DNA from: Natrinema versiforme JCM 10478
GTDB lineage: Archaea; Halobacteriota; Halobacteria; Halobacteriales; Natrialbaceae
Length of the DNA: 38,670 nt
Reading direction: 5' to 3'
Assembly: GCF_000337195.1 (NCBI RefSeq)
Contig: NZ_AOID01000016.1
Coordinates: 6,302-44,971, forward strand
In this document: positions 25,041-33,273 of the stretch, one piece after another
How positions within the stretch are numbered: the stretch's first letter is position 1
How the letters are laid out: each line of letters starts with the position of its first letter
The notes under the pieces: generated by a model
Databases searched by the model: none
Seen by the model: the letters and a program-made list of their open reading frames with translations, nothing else
What the model was told of the DNA's origin: nothing
Position numbers and translations under genes: made by a program

Positions 25041-25628
25041 TCACTCCTGAACGACCGAGTTGCCAGTAATATCGCGACAGAGTTGGCGGTAGCCGTCCTG
25101 GGCCAAGAGTTCCTGCATCGTGTCGTCGACCTCGACTCGAAGGACGGCCAGCCGATCCTCGAGTTCGGCGTACTCCTGACTCGAGCGGCGTTCGGCCCTG
25201 CTCTTTTGATCGTCCAGTAACGCCTTCTTCGAGGCGAGCGCGAAGAACTCCCGCAGCTGCTCGTCGTAGGACGACCGGAGCAGCAGTTGGTCGATAACCG
25301 CGACCAGTTCGTCCTGCGAGACGGGTTTGATCAGGTAGTCGTCGAACCCCATCTCGATGATCTCGAAGTCGGGCTCGACCGCCGTCACCATCGCGACCCG
25401 GCACTCGAGGTCTCGCTCCCGGATCGTCTCGAGGACGGTCGACCCCGAGAGTCCCGGCATCCGCCGGTCGAGGAGGACGACGTCGATCGATTCGTCGATC
25501 GCCGCCAGCGCGTCGGTGCCGTCCGATGCCGTTTGGACTGCACAGACCTCCTCGAGCCACGCGGCATAGAGGTTCGCGAGGTCGGGCTCGTCTTCGACGA
25601 TCAGGACGGATGGGGTGTCGGTAGTCAT
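25041..25628 (-). CDS. Response regulator with HalX domain
   Basis: 195 residues. The receiver domain has the acidic pocket in LIVEDEPDLANLY, phospho-acceptor Asp54 in VVLLDRRMPGLSG, Thr in AMVTAVEPDFEI and Lys in DDYLIKPVSQDEL, all intact. The C-terminal half (LLRSSYDEQLREFFALASKKALLDDQ ... SSQEYAELEDRLAVLRVEVDDTMQELL) is the HalX helical domain found with haloarchaeal receivers, with no DNA-binding domain. A good ribosome-binding site (GGAGGA) precedes the ATG. The cognate kinase is not obvious: the nearby sensor at 22393 lacks its phospho-acceptor His, so the signal probably comes from elsewhere. Confidence 0.9.
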   Translation of the reverse strand: MTTDTPSVLIVEDEPDLANLYAAWLEEVCAVQTASDGTDALAAIDESIDVVLLDRRMPGLSGSTVLETIRERDLECRVAMVTAVEPDFEIIEMGFDDYLIKPVSQDELVAVIDQLLLRSSYDEQLREFFALASKKALLDDQKSRAERRSSQEYAELEDRLAVLRVEVDDTMQELLAQDGYRQLCRDITGNSVVQE

Positions 25629-25795
25629 CGAATCCTCCGAAATTGTCGGCTCGTTGGACTACTTATGGCGGCTGTATATCAATATGTCGGACAATAGATG
25701 GCGAAACTGGCGGCGTTGACGGGTATTGCCGCATTCCCACGGCAGATTCTCGAGAAAGGAACTCGAATCCGACGCAATCGATCGCCCGGCTCGGC

Positions 25796-27949
25796 TCACT
25801 CGAGTTCGCGTTCGATCGTCGCGCGTCGCTCGCGGATCGCGGCTGCGTCGGTCTCGATCGTTCGATCACCGGTCTCGATCGTGAGAGTTCCGTCGTCGGT
25901 CCCAACGCCGAGTTCGACGACCGGCGCGACGCCGTCGAACGCCTCGCGGACCGCCTCGACCGATTCGGTCTGGATCAGCGCCCGTCCCGGCTGTTCGCCG
26001 AACAGCGCGCCCGCGGAATCCGCGCTCGGGATCGACACCTCGAGGCCGGCGTCCGCGGTGACCATTTCGGCGAGGGCGACGGCGAGCCCGCCGTGGCTGA
26101 CGTCGTGGACCGCGAGCGTCGAGTCCGCGTCCGCGACTGCAGCGAGTGCCTCGATCAGGCTCGCGGGGTCGGCGGGCAGTTCGGGGAAGCGGTCGCTGCC
26201 GCCGAACTGCGCGAGGTACTCGGAGCCGCCGAGGCGGGCCTCGTCGGACTCGAGACCGAGGTCGCCGACGAGGACCAGATCGCCCGCCGGCTCGACCGAC
26301 AGCGGCGGCGCGTCGTAGCCGTCCTTAGCTCCGACCATCGCCAGCGTCGGCGTCGGCGGGATCGGCCCCGCGACGGAGTCGTTGTACAGCGAGACGTTCC
26401 CGCCGACGACCGGCGTCGACAGCGTCTCGCACATCTCGGCGAGCCCGTCGACGATTCCTTTGAAGCCGCCGTAGACATCCGGCCTCTCCGGGTTCCCGCC
26501 ATTGAGACAGTCGACAGCGGCCAGCGGCGTCGCGCCCTTGGCCGCGATGTTCGTCGCGTTCTCGAGCGCCACGGCACGAGCGCCGTCGTAGGGTGCGGCG
26601 GCGGTCCAGTTCGGCGCGGCACCCGACGAAAGCGCCAGCCCCTGCTGGGCTTCCCGGACCGCGACGATCGCTGCGTCGTCACCGGGTCCGACGCTCGTCC
26701 GGACGCCGACCTCGTGGTCGTACTGGCGGTAGACCCACCGCTTCGAGGCGGTGTTCGGGCTCGAGACGACGTCGTCGAACGCGTCCTCGAGATCGATGTC
26801 GGGCAGGTCCGTTTCCGGTTGTGCCGGTTCCTCGGACGCGAGGTCGTTCATCGGCGCGCCCTCGCCGAGGAAGTACGCATCCACATCGACGACGGTCTCA
26901 CCCTCGAACGTGCAGGTGTAGTTGCCGTCGGTGACCTCACCGATGACCGAACAGCCCAGATCGAACCGCTCGGCAATCTCGCGCACGCGGTCGACGTTCT
27001 CGGGTGTGACCTCGTAACACATCCGCTCCTGGGACTCGGCCAGCAGGATCTCCAGTGCGTTCATGTTCGGCTCGCGCTGGTGGACCCGCTCGAGTTCGAT
27101 GTGTGCACCGAGGCCGCCCTTGGCGACGAGTTCGCTCGAGGCACCGCCGAGCCCGGCGGCACCGAGGTCGCGAGCGGACTCGATCAGGGTCTCGTCGACG
27201 AGCGCCTCGTTGGCCTCGATGAGCAGTTTCTCCGAGTAGGGGTCGCCGACCTGGACCGCGGGTCGGTCCTCGGTCTCGGCGTCCTCCGCGAGATCCTCGC
27301 TGGCGAAGCTCGCGCCGCCGAGTCCGTCCCGGCCCGTGCCGTTGCCGACGAGCACGAGCTTGTTCCCGGGTTCTTGGGCTTCAGCAGTGACGAGTCGCTC
27401 CTCGTCGGTCAGGCCGACGCAGGCGACGTTAACCAGCGGATTGCCCTCGTAGTCGGGGTGGAAATCGACGCTGCCGGCGACCGTCGGCACGCCGATACAG
27501 TTCCCGTAGTGGCTGATCCCTTCGACGACGCCCTCGAAGAGGTACTGCGAGTGGTCGTCGTCGAACTCGCCGAAGTACAGCGAGTCCGCGAGCGCGATGG
27601 GGTAGGCACCCATCGAGAGCGTGTCCCGGACGATGCCGCCGACGCCGGTGGCCGCGCCGTCGAACGGGTCGACGTAGGAGGGGTGGTTGTGGCTCTCGAT
27701 GCCAAGCGTGATGTACGTGCTGTCACCGTCTCCCGGCTCGTTTCCGGGGAGCGCGACGACCGCCGCGTCGTCGCCCGGCCCGATGACGACCTGCTCGCCC
27801 TCGCTGTCGAACGCCGACAGCAGCGGTCGCGAGGAGCGGTACGCGCAGTGCTCGCTCCAGAGGTTCTCGAACAGCGCCGCCTCCGCTCGAGTCGGTTCCC
27901 GCCCCAGCTCGGAAACGACGAGTTCGCGGTCCGAATCGGCAAGACTCAT
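25796..27949 (-). CDS. purL: Phosphoribosylformylglycinamidine synthase subunit PurL
   Basis: 717 residues, the small-form (archaeal/Bacillus-type) PurL that makes formylglycinamidine ribonucleotide with PurS and PurQ in purine synthesis (EC 6.3.5.3). The N-terminus carries [19 protein letters not shown], the ATP-site family signature. [40 protein letters not shown] and the second-half repeats ([27 protein letters not shown]) give the paired AIRS-like domains. Length and motifs are complete. PurS and PurQ are not in the window. It is divergent from the PHP gene. The start at 27949 ([10 protein letters not shown]) is used; another ATG four bases upstream is out of frame. A long open frame on the opposite strand is a shadow. 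Confidence 0.95.
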   Translation of the reverse strand: MSLADSDRELVVSELGREPTRAEAALFENLWSEHCAYRSSRPLLSAFDSEGEQVVIGPGDDAAVVALPGNEPGDGDSTYITLGIESHNHPSYVDPFDGAATGVGGIVRDTLSMGAYPIALADSLYFGEFDDDHSQYLFEGVVEGISHYGNCIGVPTVAGSVDFHPDYEGNPLVNVACVGLTDEERLVTAEAQEPGNKLVLVGNGTGRDGLGGASFASEDLAEDAETEDRPAVQVGDPYSEKLLIEANEALVDETLIESARDLGAAGLGGASSELVAKGGLGAHIELERVHQREPNMNALEILLAESQERMCYEVTPENVDRVREIAERFDLGCSVIGEVTDGNYTCTFEGETVVDVDAYFLGEGAPMNDLASEEPAQPETDLPDIDLEDAFDDVVSSPNTASKRWVYRQYDHEVGVRTSVGPGDDAAIVAVREAQQGLALSSGAAPNWTAAAPYDGARAVALENATNIAAKGATPLAAVDCLNGGNPERPDVYGGFKGIVDGLAEMCETLSTPVVGGNVSLYNDSVAGPIPPTPTLAMVGAKDGYDAPPLSVEPAGDLVLVGDLGLESDEARLGGSEYLAQFGGSDRFPELPADPASLIEALAAVADADSTLAVHDVSHGGLAVALAEMVTADAGLEVSIPSADSAGALFGEQPGRALIQTESVEAVREAFDGVAPVVELGVGTDDGTLTIETGDRTIETDAAAIRERRATIERELE

Positions 27950-28078
27950 TCATCTAAGTGGTGAAAGTCGGTCGGTAAATGGGTTTCCATATGCACGTTC
28001 GTGGATATAGTAGGCGGCCGCACGACCGTCGAGTCGCGGACCGAGTCGCTTTTGATCAGGCCGCCTAAACGTGTGCTC

Positions 28079-28762
28079 GTGCTGTCGGTCGAACTTCACA
28101 CGCACTCGTCGCTGTCCTACGACGGCCGCGACCCGGTCGAACTCATCCTGGAGCAGGCCGAAGCCGTCGGTCTCGACGCGATCGCAGTGACGGATCACGA
28201 CGAGATCGACGCGAGTCTCGAGGCCGCCGAGCGCGCCGCCGACTACGGGCTGGTCGGGATTCCGGGCATGGAGATCTCGAGCAAGGCGGGCCACGTGCTC
28301 GGGTTGGGCCTCGAGGAAGCCGTTCCGCCCGGGCTCTCCTTCGAATCGACGCTCGAGGCGATCCACGAGCAGGGCGGACTGGCCGTCGTACCCCACCCGT
28401 TTCAGGAGTCGCGCCACGGCGTGATGGCCCGCATCTCCCGCGAGCAACTCGCGCTGGGCGACGCGATCGAGGTCTATAACTCCCGGCTATTCACCGGACG
28501 AGCGAACCGACAGGCCGAACGCTACGCTCGGTCGCGTGACCTGCCGATGACCGCCGGCAGCGACGCCCACATCAGCGAGATGGTCGGGCAAGCAGTCACC
28601 CGCGTCGACGCCGACGAGCGCTCCGCCGAGGCGATCCTCGCGGCCATCGCGGACGGGCGGACGACCGTCGAAGGAAAGCGAACGCCGTGGCGGATCAGCG
28701 TCCAGCAGTTCGCCGGCGGCGTCACGCGACGACTGAGCCACGTGCTGAAACTCTTCCAATGA
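28079..28762 (+). CDS. PHP-domain phosphoesterase
   Basis: 227 residues of the PHP metal-dependent phosphoesterase family (as in the polymerase and histidinol phosphatase superfamily). Metal-ligand motifs are LHTHSSLSYDG, AVTDHDE, PGMEISSK, VVPHPFQESRHGV and the C-terminal MTAGSDAHISEMVG, all present, so catalysis should be intact. Candidate starts are GTG codons at 28073 and 28079; 28079 gives MLSVELHTHSS, the usual beginning of this family. The frame is open further upstream to 28001 but without conserved sequence. Its stop overlaps the next gene (ATGA at 28759-28762), a translationally coupled pair with an asparagine-synthase-like protein. The substrate is unknown. Confidence 0.85.
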   Translation: MLSVELHTHSSLSYDGRDPVELILEQAEAVGLDAIAVTDHDEIDASLEAAERAADYGLVGIPGMEISSKAGHVLGLGLEEAVPPGLSFESTLEAIHEQGGLAVVPHPFQESRHGVMARISREQLALGDAIEVYNSRLFTGRANRQAERYARSRDLPMTAGSDAHISEMVGQAVTRVDADERSAEAILAAIADGRTTVEGKRTPWRISVQQFAGGVTRRLSHVLKLFQ

Positions 28763-29892
28763 CCGACCCGACGCTCCGCGGTGCCGACCCGACGACAGTT
28801 CGTACTGCACTCGAGGACGCCGACCCGTTCCCGGGCACGGCCGGCTTCGCGGGAGCGGTCGACGGCCGCCTCGTTCGTGACGTGCTCGGTCGCGTCCCGC
28901 TGTTCGTCGACAGCGACTCCGAGCGCGGCGACAGCCCGGCGTGGGCCTTCGAGCCGACCGCACTCGAGGAGCCGACGCTCTTCCCGGCCGGTGCGGCCGT
29001 GCCCGCCGACGGCCCGCTCCCGGAACCGGAATCACACTGGCCGCTGCCCGATCCCGAGCCGCTCGAGGGCGATGCCGCGCTCAAGGCGCTCAAGGAGGCG
29101 ATCCGAACGGCGACCGACGCCGTCCGCGACGACGACCGCGAGATCGCCGTCGCCTTCTCCGGCGGCGTCGACTCGGCGCTGGTCGCCGAACTGCTCGACG
29201 CGCCGCTGTACGTCGTCGGCTTCTCGGACAGCCACGACATCGAGGCCGCGCGCACGGCCGCCGACGCGATGGGCCGCGACCTGACCGTCGTCGACCTCGA
29301 GCCGGCCGATCTCGAGCGCGCCGTCCCCGAGGTGGCGCGGGCGACCGGGCGCACGAACGCGATGGATATCCAGATCGCGCTCCCGCTGTATCTGGTCGGC
29401 GAACGCGTCGCCGCGGACGGCTTCGACGCGCTCGCCGTCGGGCAGGGAGCCGACGAACTGTTCGGCGGCTACGAGAAGGTTGTCAGGCTCGACCATCGGG
29501 TCGACGCCGAGACGGTCCGCGGAGCCGTCCGCGAACAGATCCGGAGCCTCCCCGATCAGCTTCCGCGGGACGTGCTGACGATCGACGCGGCAGGGTTGGA
29601 GCCGGTCGCGCCGTTCCTCCACGATGATGTCGTCGAGGCCGCGCTCCGACTGCCCGACGACCTGCTGGCCGACGCGGACGAACGGAAGCGCGGCTTCCGA
29701 CGAGTCGCGTCGGAGTACCTGCCGGCCGAAGTCGCCGGCCGGGACAAGAAGGCGGTCCAGTACGGCAGCCTCGTCGCCCGCGAACTCGACCGGCTCGCTC
29801 GGCAGGCCGGCTACAAGCGCCGGATGGACGACCACGTCACGAAGTACGTCGCGTCGCTGCTCGAGGACGGCAATAGCGACCCGTCCGAGTGA
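28759..29892 (+). CDS. Asparagine synthase C-terminal-domain protein lacking a working glutaminase
   Basis: 377 residues. Residues about 105-377 form the ATP-pyrophosphatase synthetase domain of AsnB: the pyrophosphate loop VAFSGGVDSALVAELL (SGGVDS 134-139), AVGQGADELFGGYEK and the C-terminal GRDKKAVQYGS. The first 100 residues keep only scraps of the Ntn glutaminase half (RDVLGRVPLFVD; FEPTALEEPTLFPAG) and lack the catalytic N-terminal Cys, so glutamine cannot be the direct nitrogen donor by the usual route. It might use ammonia or modify another substrate. It overlaps the PHP gene by 4 bp. The synthetase fold is clear; the product is not. Confidence 0.85.
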   Translation: MTDPTLRGADPTTVRTALEDADPFPGTAGFAGAVDGRLVRDVLGRVPLFVDSDSERGDSPAWAFEPTALEEPTLFPAGAAVPADGPLPEPESHWPLPDPEPLEGDAALKALKEAIRTATDAVRDDDREIAVAFSGGVDSALVAELLDAPLYVVGFSDSHDIEAARTAADAMGRDLTVVDLEPADLERAVPEVARATGRTNAMDIQIALPLYLVGERVAADGFDALAVGQGADELFGGYEKVVRLDHRVDAETVRGAVREQIRSLPDQLPRDVLTIDAAGLEPVAPFLHDDVVEAALRLPDDLLADADERKRGFRRVASEYLPAEVAGRDKKAVQYGSLVARELDRLARQAGYKRRMDDHVTKYVASLLEDGNSDPSE

Positions 29893-29907
29893 TATCCCAC
29901 TCCCTTC

Positions 29908-30234
29908 TCACGACGGCAACGGACAGAGACTCGCGGTGAAGACCACCGTCTCGTCGGTCTCGTTTTTCGCACCGTGGCCGACGCCGCGCTCGTGGTGGAC
30001 CACACCGGGCGCGTCGATCCGTTCGCTCTCCTCGCCTTGTATCACGGTCACCGTCCCCTCGAGAACGTGAAAGACGTTCGTGCTCTCGGCGTGGTCGTGT
30101 GCCTCGAGTTCCGCGCCCGGGCCGAGGGCGAAGGCCTTCACGAGGACGTCGTCGGTGACGACCAGTTCCCCGGTCGCGACCTCGCCGTCTCCCGGCTCGA
30201 GGTCGGCGATCGAATCGGCGTATTCGTCGAGCAT
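29908..30234 (-). CDS. Cupin-domain protein
   Basis: 108-residue single-domain cupin. The barrel motifs are GAELEAHDHAESTNVFHVLEGTVTV (motif 1 with His, His and Glu ligands) and DAPGVVHHERGVGHGAKNETDETVVF (motif 2 with His), so one metal site is likely. The start MLDEYADSIADLEPGDGEV at 30234 is favoured because TTTTA lies about 27 nt upstream on the minus strand (leaderless). An in-frame GTG at 30258 would put the start inside that box. Its function cannot be told from the fold alone: it may be an enzyme, a storage protein or a sensor. It converges with the asparagine-synthase-like gene. Confidence 0.82.
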   Translation of the reverse strand: MLDEYADSIADLEPGDGEVATGELVVTDDVLVKAFALGPGAELEAHDHAESTNVFHVLEGTVTVIQGEESERIDAPGVVHHERGVGHGAKNETDETVVFTASLCPLPS

Positions 30235-30378
30235 ATCGTTCGATTCGACGGGGACCACTAAAACGGCGGCGGAGAGGCTTGCGAGAGCGATCGAACGGCG
30301 CGGCTCGCCTCGCGATACCAGAGATCGCAGTAGAAGAGAGATCGGCGTCGCTGCGCCGCAACCTCGCGCCGCGTCGAC

Positions 30379-31470
30379 TCAGTCCTCGGTCTCGGTCGGC
30401 AGCTTGTTTTGCGGTTCGTAGGTGACGTTCTCCGAGACCTTGCGGCGGTTCTGCTCGCCGATCCGGTCGGCGACTTCGCCGACGACGTCCTCGAGGTGAC
30501 CTTGGACCTCGCTGTCGTCGTCCTTGACGAGCGCCCCTTCGCTGCCGTCGGCACCGAAGTCGGGGTGGATCGGGATGCGGCCCAGCAGCGGGACGTCGTA
30601 CTTGTCGACGATAGTGTCTGCACCGCCGGTTCCGAACAGGCCGTGCTGGTCGCCACAGGACGGGCAGATGAAGGAACTCATGTTCTCGACAACGCCGAGC
30701 ACCGGCGTGTCGTGTTTGTTGAACATCTGGATCCCCTTTCGGGTGTCGTCGAGTGCCATCTCCTGTGGCGTCGTGACGACGACTGATCCGGTCACCGGCA
30801 TCGACTGGAGCAGGTTCAGCGTCGCGTCGCCGGTCCCCGGCGGCAGGTCGACGATGAGGTAGTCCAGTCGGCCCCACTCGACGCCCTCGAGGAACTTGAC
30901 CATGAACTTGTTGACCATCGGACCGCGGAGGATGGCGGGATCGTCGTCGTCTTCCATCATCATCCCCATGCTGATGAGGCGAACCCCGTTCGAGCGGGGC
31001 GGGACGATCTCCTCGTTCGGCGTCACGCCCGGATCGCTCTCGGGCGGCAGGATCTGGGGCACGTTCGGCCCGTGAATGTCGGCGTCGAGCAGGCCGACCA
31101 TCGCGCCGCGTTTCTCGAGCCCGGCCGCGAGGTTGGCCGCGACCGTCGTCTTGCCGACGCCACCCTTCCCGGAGGATACGGCGATGACGTTGCGAACCTG
31201 CGGGAGTACCTCCTCGTCGAAGCCGTGGTCCTCACCGACGTGCGCTCGCAGGTCGGCCTCGAGCCCGGCTTCTTCGACGACGTCGCGGATCCGGTTGCCC
31301 AGCTCCAGTTCGGAGGGTGCATACGGCGCGTTAAACGCGAGCGAGATCCGAGCCGTCTCGTCGTCGATCGTGAGGTCGTTGACCAGTCCCAGCGAGATGA
31401 TATCCTCGCCGAGGTCCGGATCTTCGACCGCCTCGAGTTTGATTTCGAGTTCGTGTTCTGTGATACTCAT
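30379..31470 (-). CDS. Mrp/NBP35 family iron-sulfur cluster carrier ATPase
   Basis: 363 residues. The N-terminal MIP18/DUF59 domain (about 1-80; VEDPDLGEDIISLGLVNDLTI) is followed by the ParA-like ATPase with the deviant Walker A SSGKGGVGKTTVAANLA (GKGGVGKTT 101-109), DADIHGPNVPQIL, the Walker B-like YLIVDLPPGTGDATL and the C-terminal FICPSCGDQHGLFG, whose Cys269 and Cys272 bridge a [4Fe-4S] cluster in the dimer. It should carry Fe-S clusters to target proteins in the cytoplasm (ApbC/Mrp role). Length and motifs are complete. It lies just downstream of an operon for a four-cluster Fe-S protein, a plausible client, although the genes are separated by a T6 terminator. Confidence 0.92.
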   Translation of the reverse strand: MSITEHELEIKLEAVEDPDLGEDIISLGLVNDLTIDDETARISLAFNAPYAPSELELGNRIRDVVEEAGLEADLRAHVGEDHGFDEEVLPQVRNVIAVSSGKGGVGKTTVAANLAAGLEKRGAMVGLLDADIHGPNVPQILPPESDPGVTPNEEIVPPRSNGVRLISMGMMMEDDDDPAILRGPMVNKFMVKFLEGVEWGRLDYLIVDLPPGTGDATLNLLQSMPVTGSVVVTTPQEMALDDTRKGIQMFNKHDTPVLGVVENMSSFICPSCGDQHGLFGTGGADTIVDKYDVPLLGRIPIHPDFGADGSEGALVKDDDSEVQGHLEDVVGEVADRIGEQNRRKVSENVTYEPQNKLPTETED

Positions 31471-31568
31471 AGTGACTCTGTGCTAGCCGAATGGAGGGGG
31501 TCGAACGGGATACGTGTGATGGTTCGGGACTCGAGCGACGGCGCTATCGGGCCTGCTCTGTCCGCTGT

Positions 31569-31574
31569 AAAAAA
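31569..31574 (-). terminator. T6 terminator of the Fe-S/NrfD operon
   Basis: Six A residues on the plus strand, hence T6 on the minus strand, 39 bp beyond the stop of the last operon gene. Confidence 0.5.
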
Positions 31575-31612
31575 TGAAACCGGCGGTCAGTTCGGCTGCG
31601 ATTCGACGACGG

Positions 31613-31924
31613 TTACGGCGGGCCGACGCTGCTGAACGGCTCCGGTGGGCCGCCGTAGAACACGATACCGATCAGGACGGTCAGAACGAACATGCCGACC
31701 CACATCGATGTCGTGAGACCGACGAGGTAGCTCACGCCAGTCAGTCCGGTCTTCGTGTCGCGGGGTTCACCGAGGAACCACGCCGCGAGCATGATGTAGA
31801 CCGGGACCAGGATGACGGCGAAGATGATCCACGTCCCTTCGTTGGCGAAGCCGGTGAAGCCGGCCGTCCCGTCGTAGCCGTGGTACAGGAGTTCGAACGG
31901 AATCGTTGTCAGTGCTGAGCTCAT
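31613..31924 (-). CDS. Small membrane subunit of the Fe-S/NrfD operon
   Basis: 103 residues with two strong hydrophobic helices (WIIFAVILVPVYIMLAAWFLG and VGLTTSMWVGMFVLTVLIGIVFYGG) separated by a charged loop (EPRDTKTG). I recognise no family. Its start overlaps the NrfD stop by 4 bp, so it is the third gene of a tightly coupled operon and is probably a third membrane subunit or assembly factor of the same complex, as small membrane subunits occur in related quinone-linked complexes. It ends 39 bp before an oligo-T terminator. Confidence 0.75.
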   Translation of the reverse strand: MSSALTTIPFELLYHGYDGTAGFTGFANEGTWIIFAVILVPVYIMLAAWFLGEPRDTKTGLTGVSYLVGLTTSMWVGMFVLTVLIGIVFYGGPPEPFSSVGPP

Positions 31925-33273
31925 GCTTCCACCTCCGGTTCGGTCGCTTCCTCACCGTGCTCGTGATCGCCGCGCAGGTGTTCGATTGCGTGGAGTTCGA
32001 CCACTGGGACGAGCTTCGAGAGGTTGAGGAATAAAAGTGCAACCAGCCCAGTCGTGCCGACGAGCGAGAGCCACTCGATCGCGCTCGGGAAGTAGGTCCC
32101 GGGCGTGTTGGCGTAGATGTCGAACGTCGGGTGCAGGAACCCTTCAACGACGAACAGGATCTTCTCGGTGAGGGTCCCGGTGAGGACGATCACGCTGGCG
32201 ATCAGTGCTCGCCGCTTACTGAACAGGGCCGGACGGATCCCCTGCAGGAAGATGTAGACGAGCGTGCCGAAGATCATCGTCATCGCGACTTGGTAGATGG
32301 GGTGGGCGATCTTGGCCTCGATCGCGACCGCCTTGTTGGTCGGGCCGAGGAAGACGCCGTTGATGATCGTTTGGAGCTGGAACCACAGGAACAACAGGGT
32401 AAAGAACCCGAGCCACAGGAGCAGCCCGCGGAAAATGTCGTCAGTGATGATGTGATCCCAGTCGTAGGCGCGACGGAACGCATAGGAGATGATCATGATG
32501 CCGCTGATCGCCGACATCAGCGCGATACTGAGGAACATCGGCCCCTGAATCGCACCGGTCCAGCCGGGCATTGCCGGCAGGAGCGCGAACAGCCACGGGA
32601 TGACGCCACCGTGGAGCAAGAGCGGGGCCATGATGATGACCGCCGCCGCGAGCCACCAGACCATCCGGTCGATGACTTTGTCCTCGGCTTCAGTGTAGCC
32701 GAGCGTCAGGATCTTGTAGACCGGCTCGAACATGTCGGGAAGATCGTCACGCAGGCGGCTGATGTCGTACCGGAGCGTCAGGCCGAGGTAGGTGGCCGAC
32801 AGCACGAAGTACGCCGTAATGACGGTCACGTCCCACACCAGCGGCGAGTTGTTGACCGTGATGTGGTAGTGGCCGATGACGCTCGTGACCATTCGGTCCG
32901 GCCGGCCCATGTGGACCAGAATGTAGAAGCCGGCGGCCGAGAGGCCACCGATCGTCGTCATCTCTGCGAGTCGGGCAACCGGCATGTACCGGTCCATATT
33001 GAGCAGTCGGACGGCGGCCGAGAGGATGATACCGCCGTGTGCCACACCGACCCACCAAATGAACGCGCCGATGTACAGCCCCCACGTCGAACCGCCGCCG
33101 GAGCCCCAGTCGCCGAGGCCGGTGACGATCAGCCCTTGCTGAAGCTGGTAGGCCCACGCCACGAGGAAGGCCACGAGGCCGAGGGCCGCAACGCCGTACA
33201 GGATGAAGTACTTCTTCGTGAGCGTGTTGATGGGGCGGAGGATGTCCTCCTCAGAGGGAGTCTTCGTGCTCAT
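31921..33273 (-). CDS. NrfD/PsrC-family quinone-interacting membrane subunit
   Basis: 450 residues with about nine or ten transmembrane helices, the integral membrane subunit that exchanges electrons between the menaquinone pool and a partner Fe-S protein. Diagnostic stretches include WGLYIGAFIWWVGVAHGGIILSAAVRLL, FYILVHMGRPDRMV, NNSPLVWDVTVITAYFVLSATYLGL and LHGGVIPWLFALLPAMPGWTGAIQGPMFLSIALMSAISGIMII. The Gly-Arg-Pro and Asn-Ser-Pro-Leu-Val-Trp-Asp motifs are typical of the PsrC/HmcC/ActC branch. The start overlaps the stop of the upstream Fe-S gene by 4 bp and its own stop overlaps the next start by 4 bp. No molybdopterin oxidoreductase gene is adjacent, so the redox partner is unknown. 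Confidence 0.9.
   Translation of the reverse strand: MSTKTPSEEDILRPINTLTKKYFILYGVAALGLVAFLVAWAYQLQQGLIVTGLGDWGSGGGSTWGLYIGAFIWWVGVAHGGIILSAAVRLLNMDRYMPVARLAEMTTIGGLSAAGFYILVHMGRPDRMVTSVIGHYHITVNNSPLVWDVTVITAYFVLSATYLGLTLRYDISRLRDDLPDMFEPVYKILTLGYTEAEDKVIDRMVWWLAAAVIIMAPLLLHGGVIPWLFALLPAMPGWTGAIQGPMFLSIALMSAISGIMIISYAFRRAYDWDHIITDDIFRGLLLWLGFFTLLFLWFQLQTIINGVFLGPTNKAVAIEAKIAHPIYQVAMTMIFGTLVYIFLQGIRPALFSKRRALIASVIVLTGTLTEKILFVVEGFLHPTFDIYANTPGTYFPSAIEWLSLVGTTGLVALLFLNLSKLVPVVELHAIEHLRGDHEHGEEATEPEVEA

Noticed and set aside
25643..27964. 773-codon plus-strand open frame opposite purL
   Set aside because: It is an antisense shadow caused by G+C-biased third positions; PurL on the other strand is complete and well conserved.
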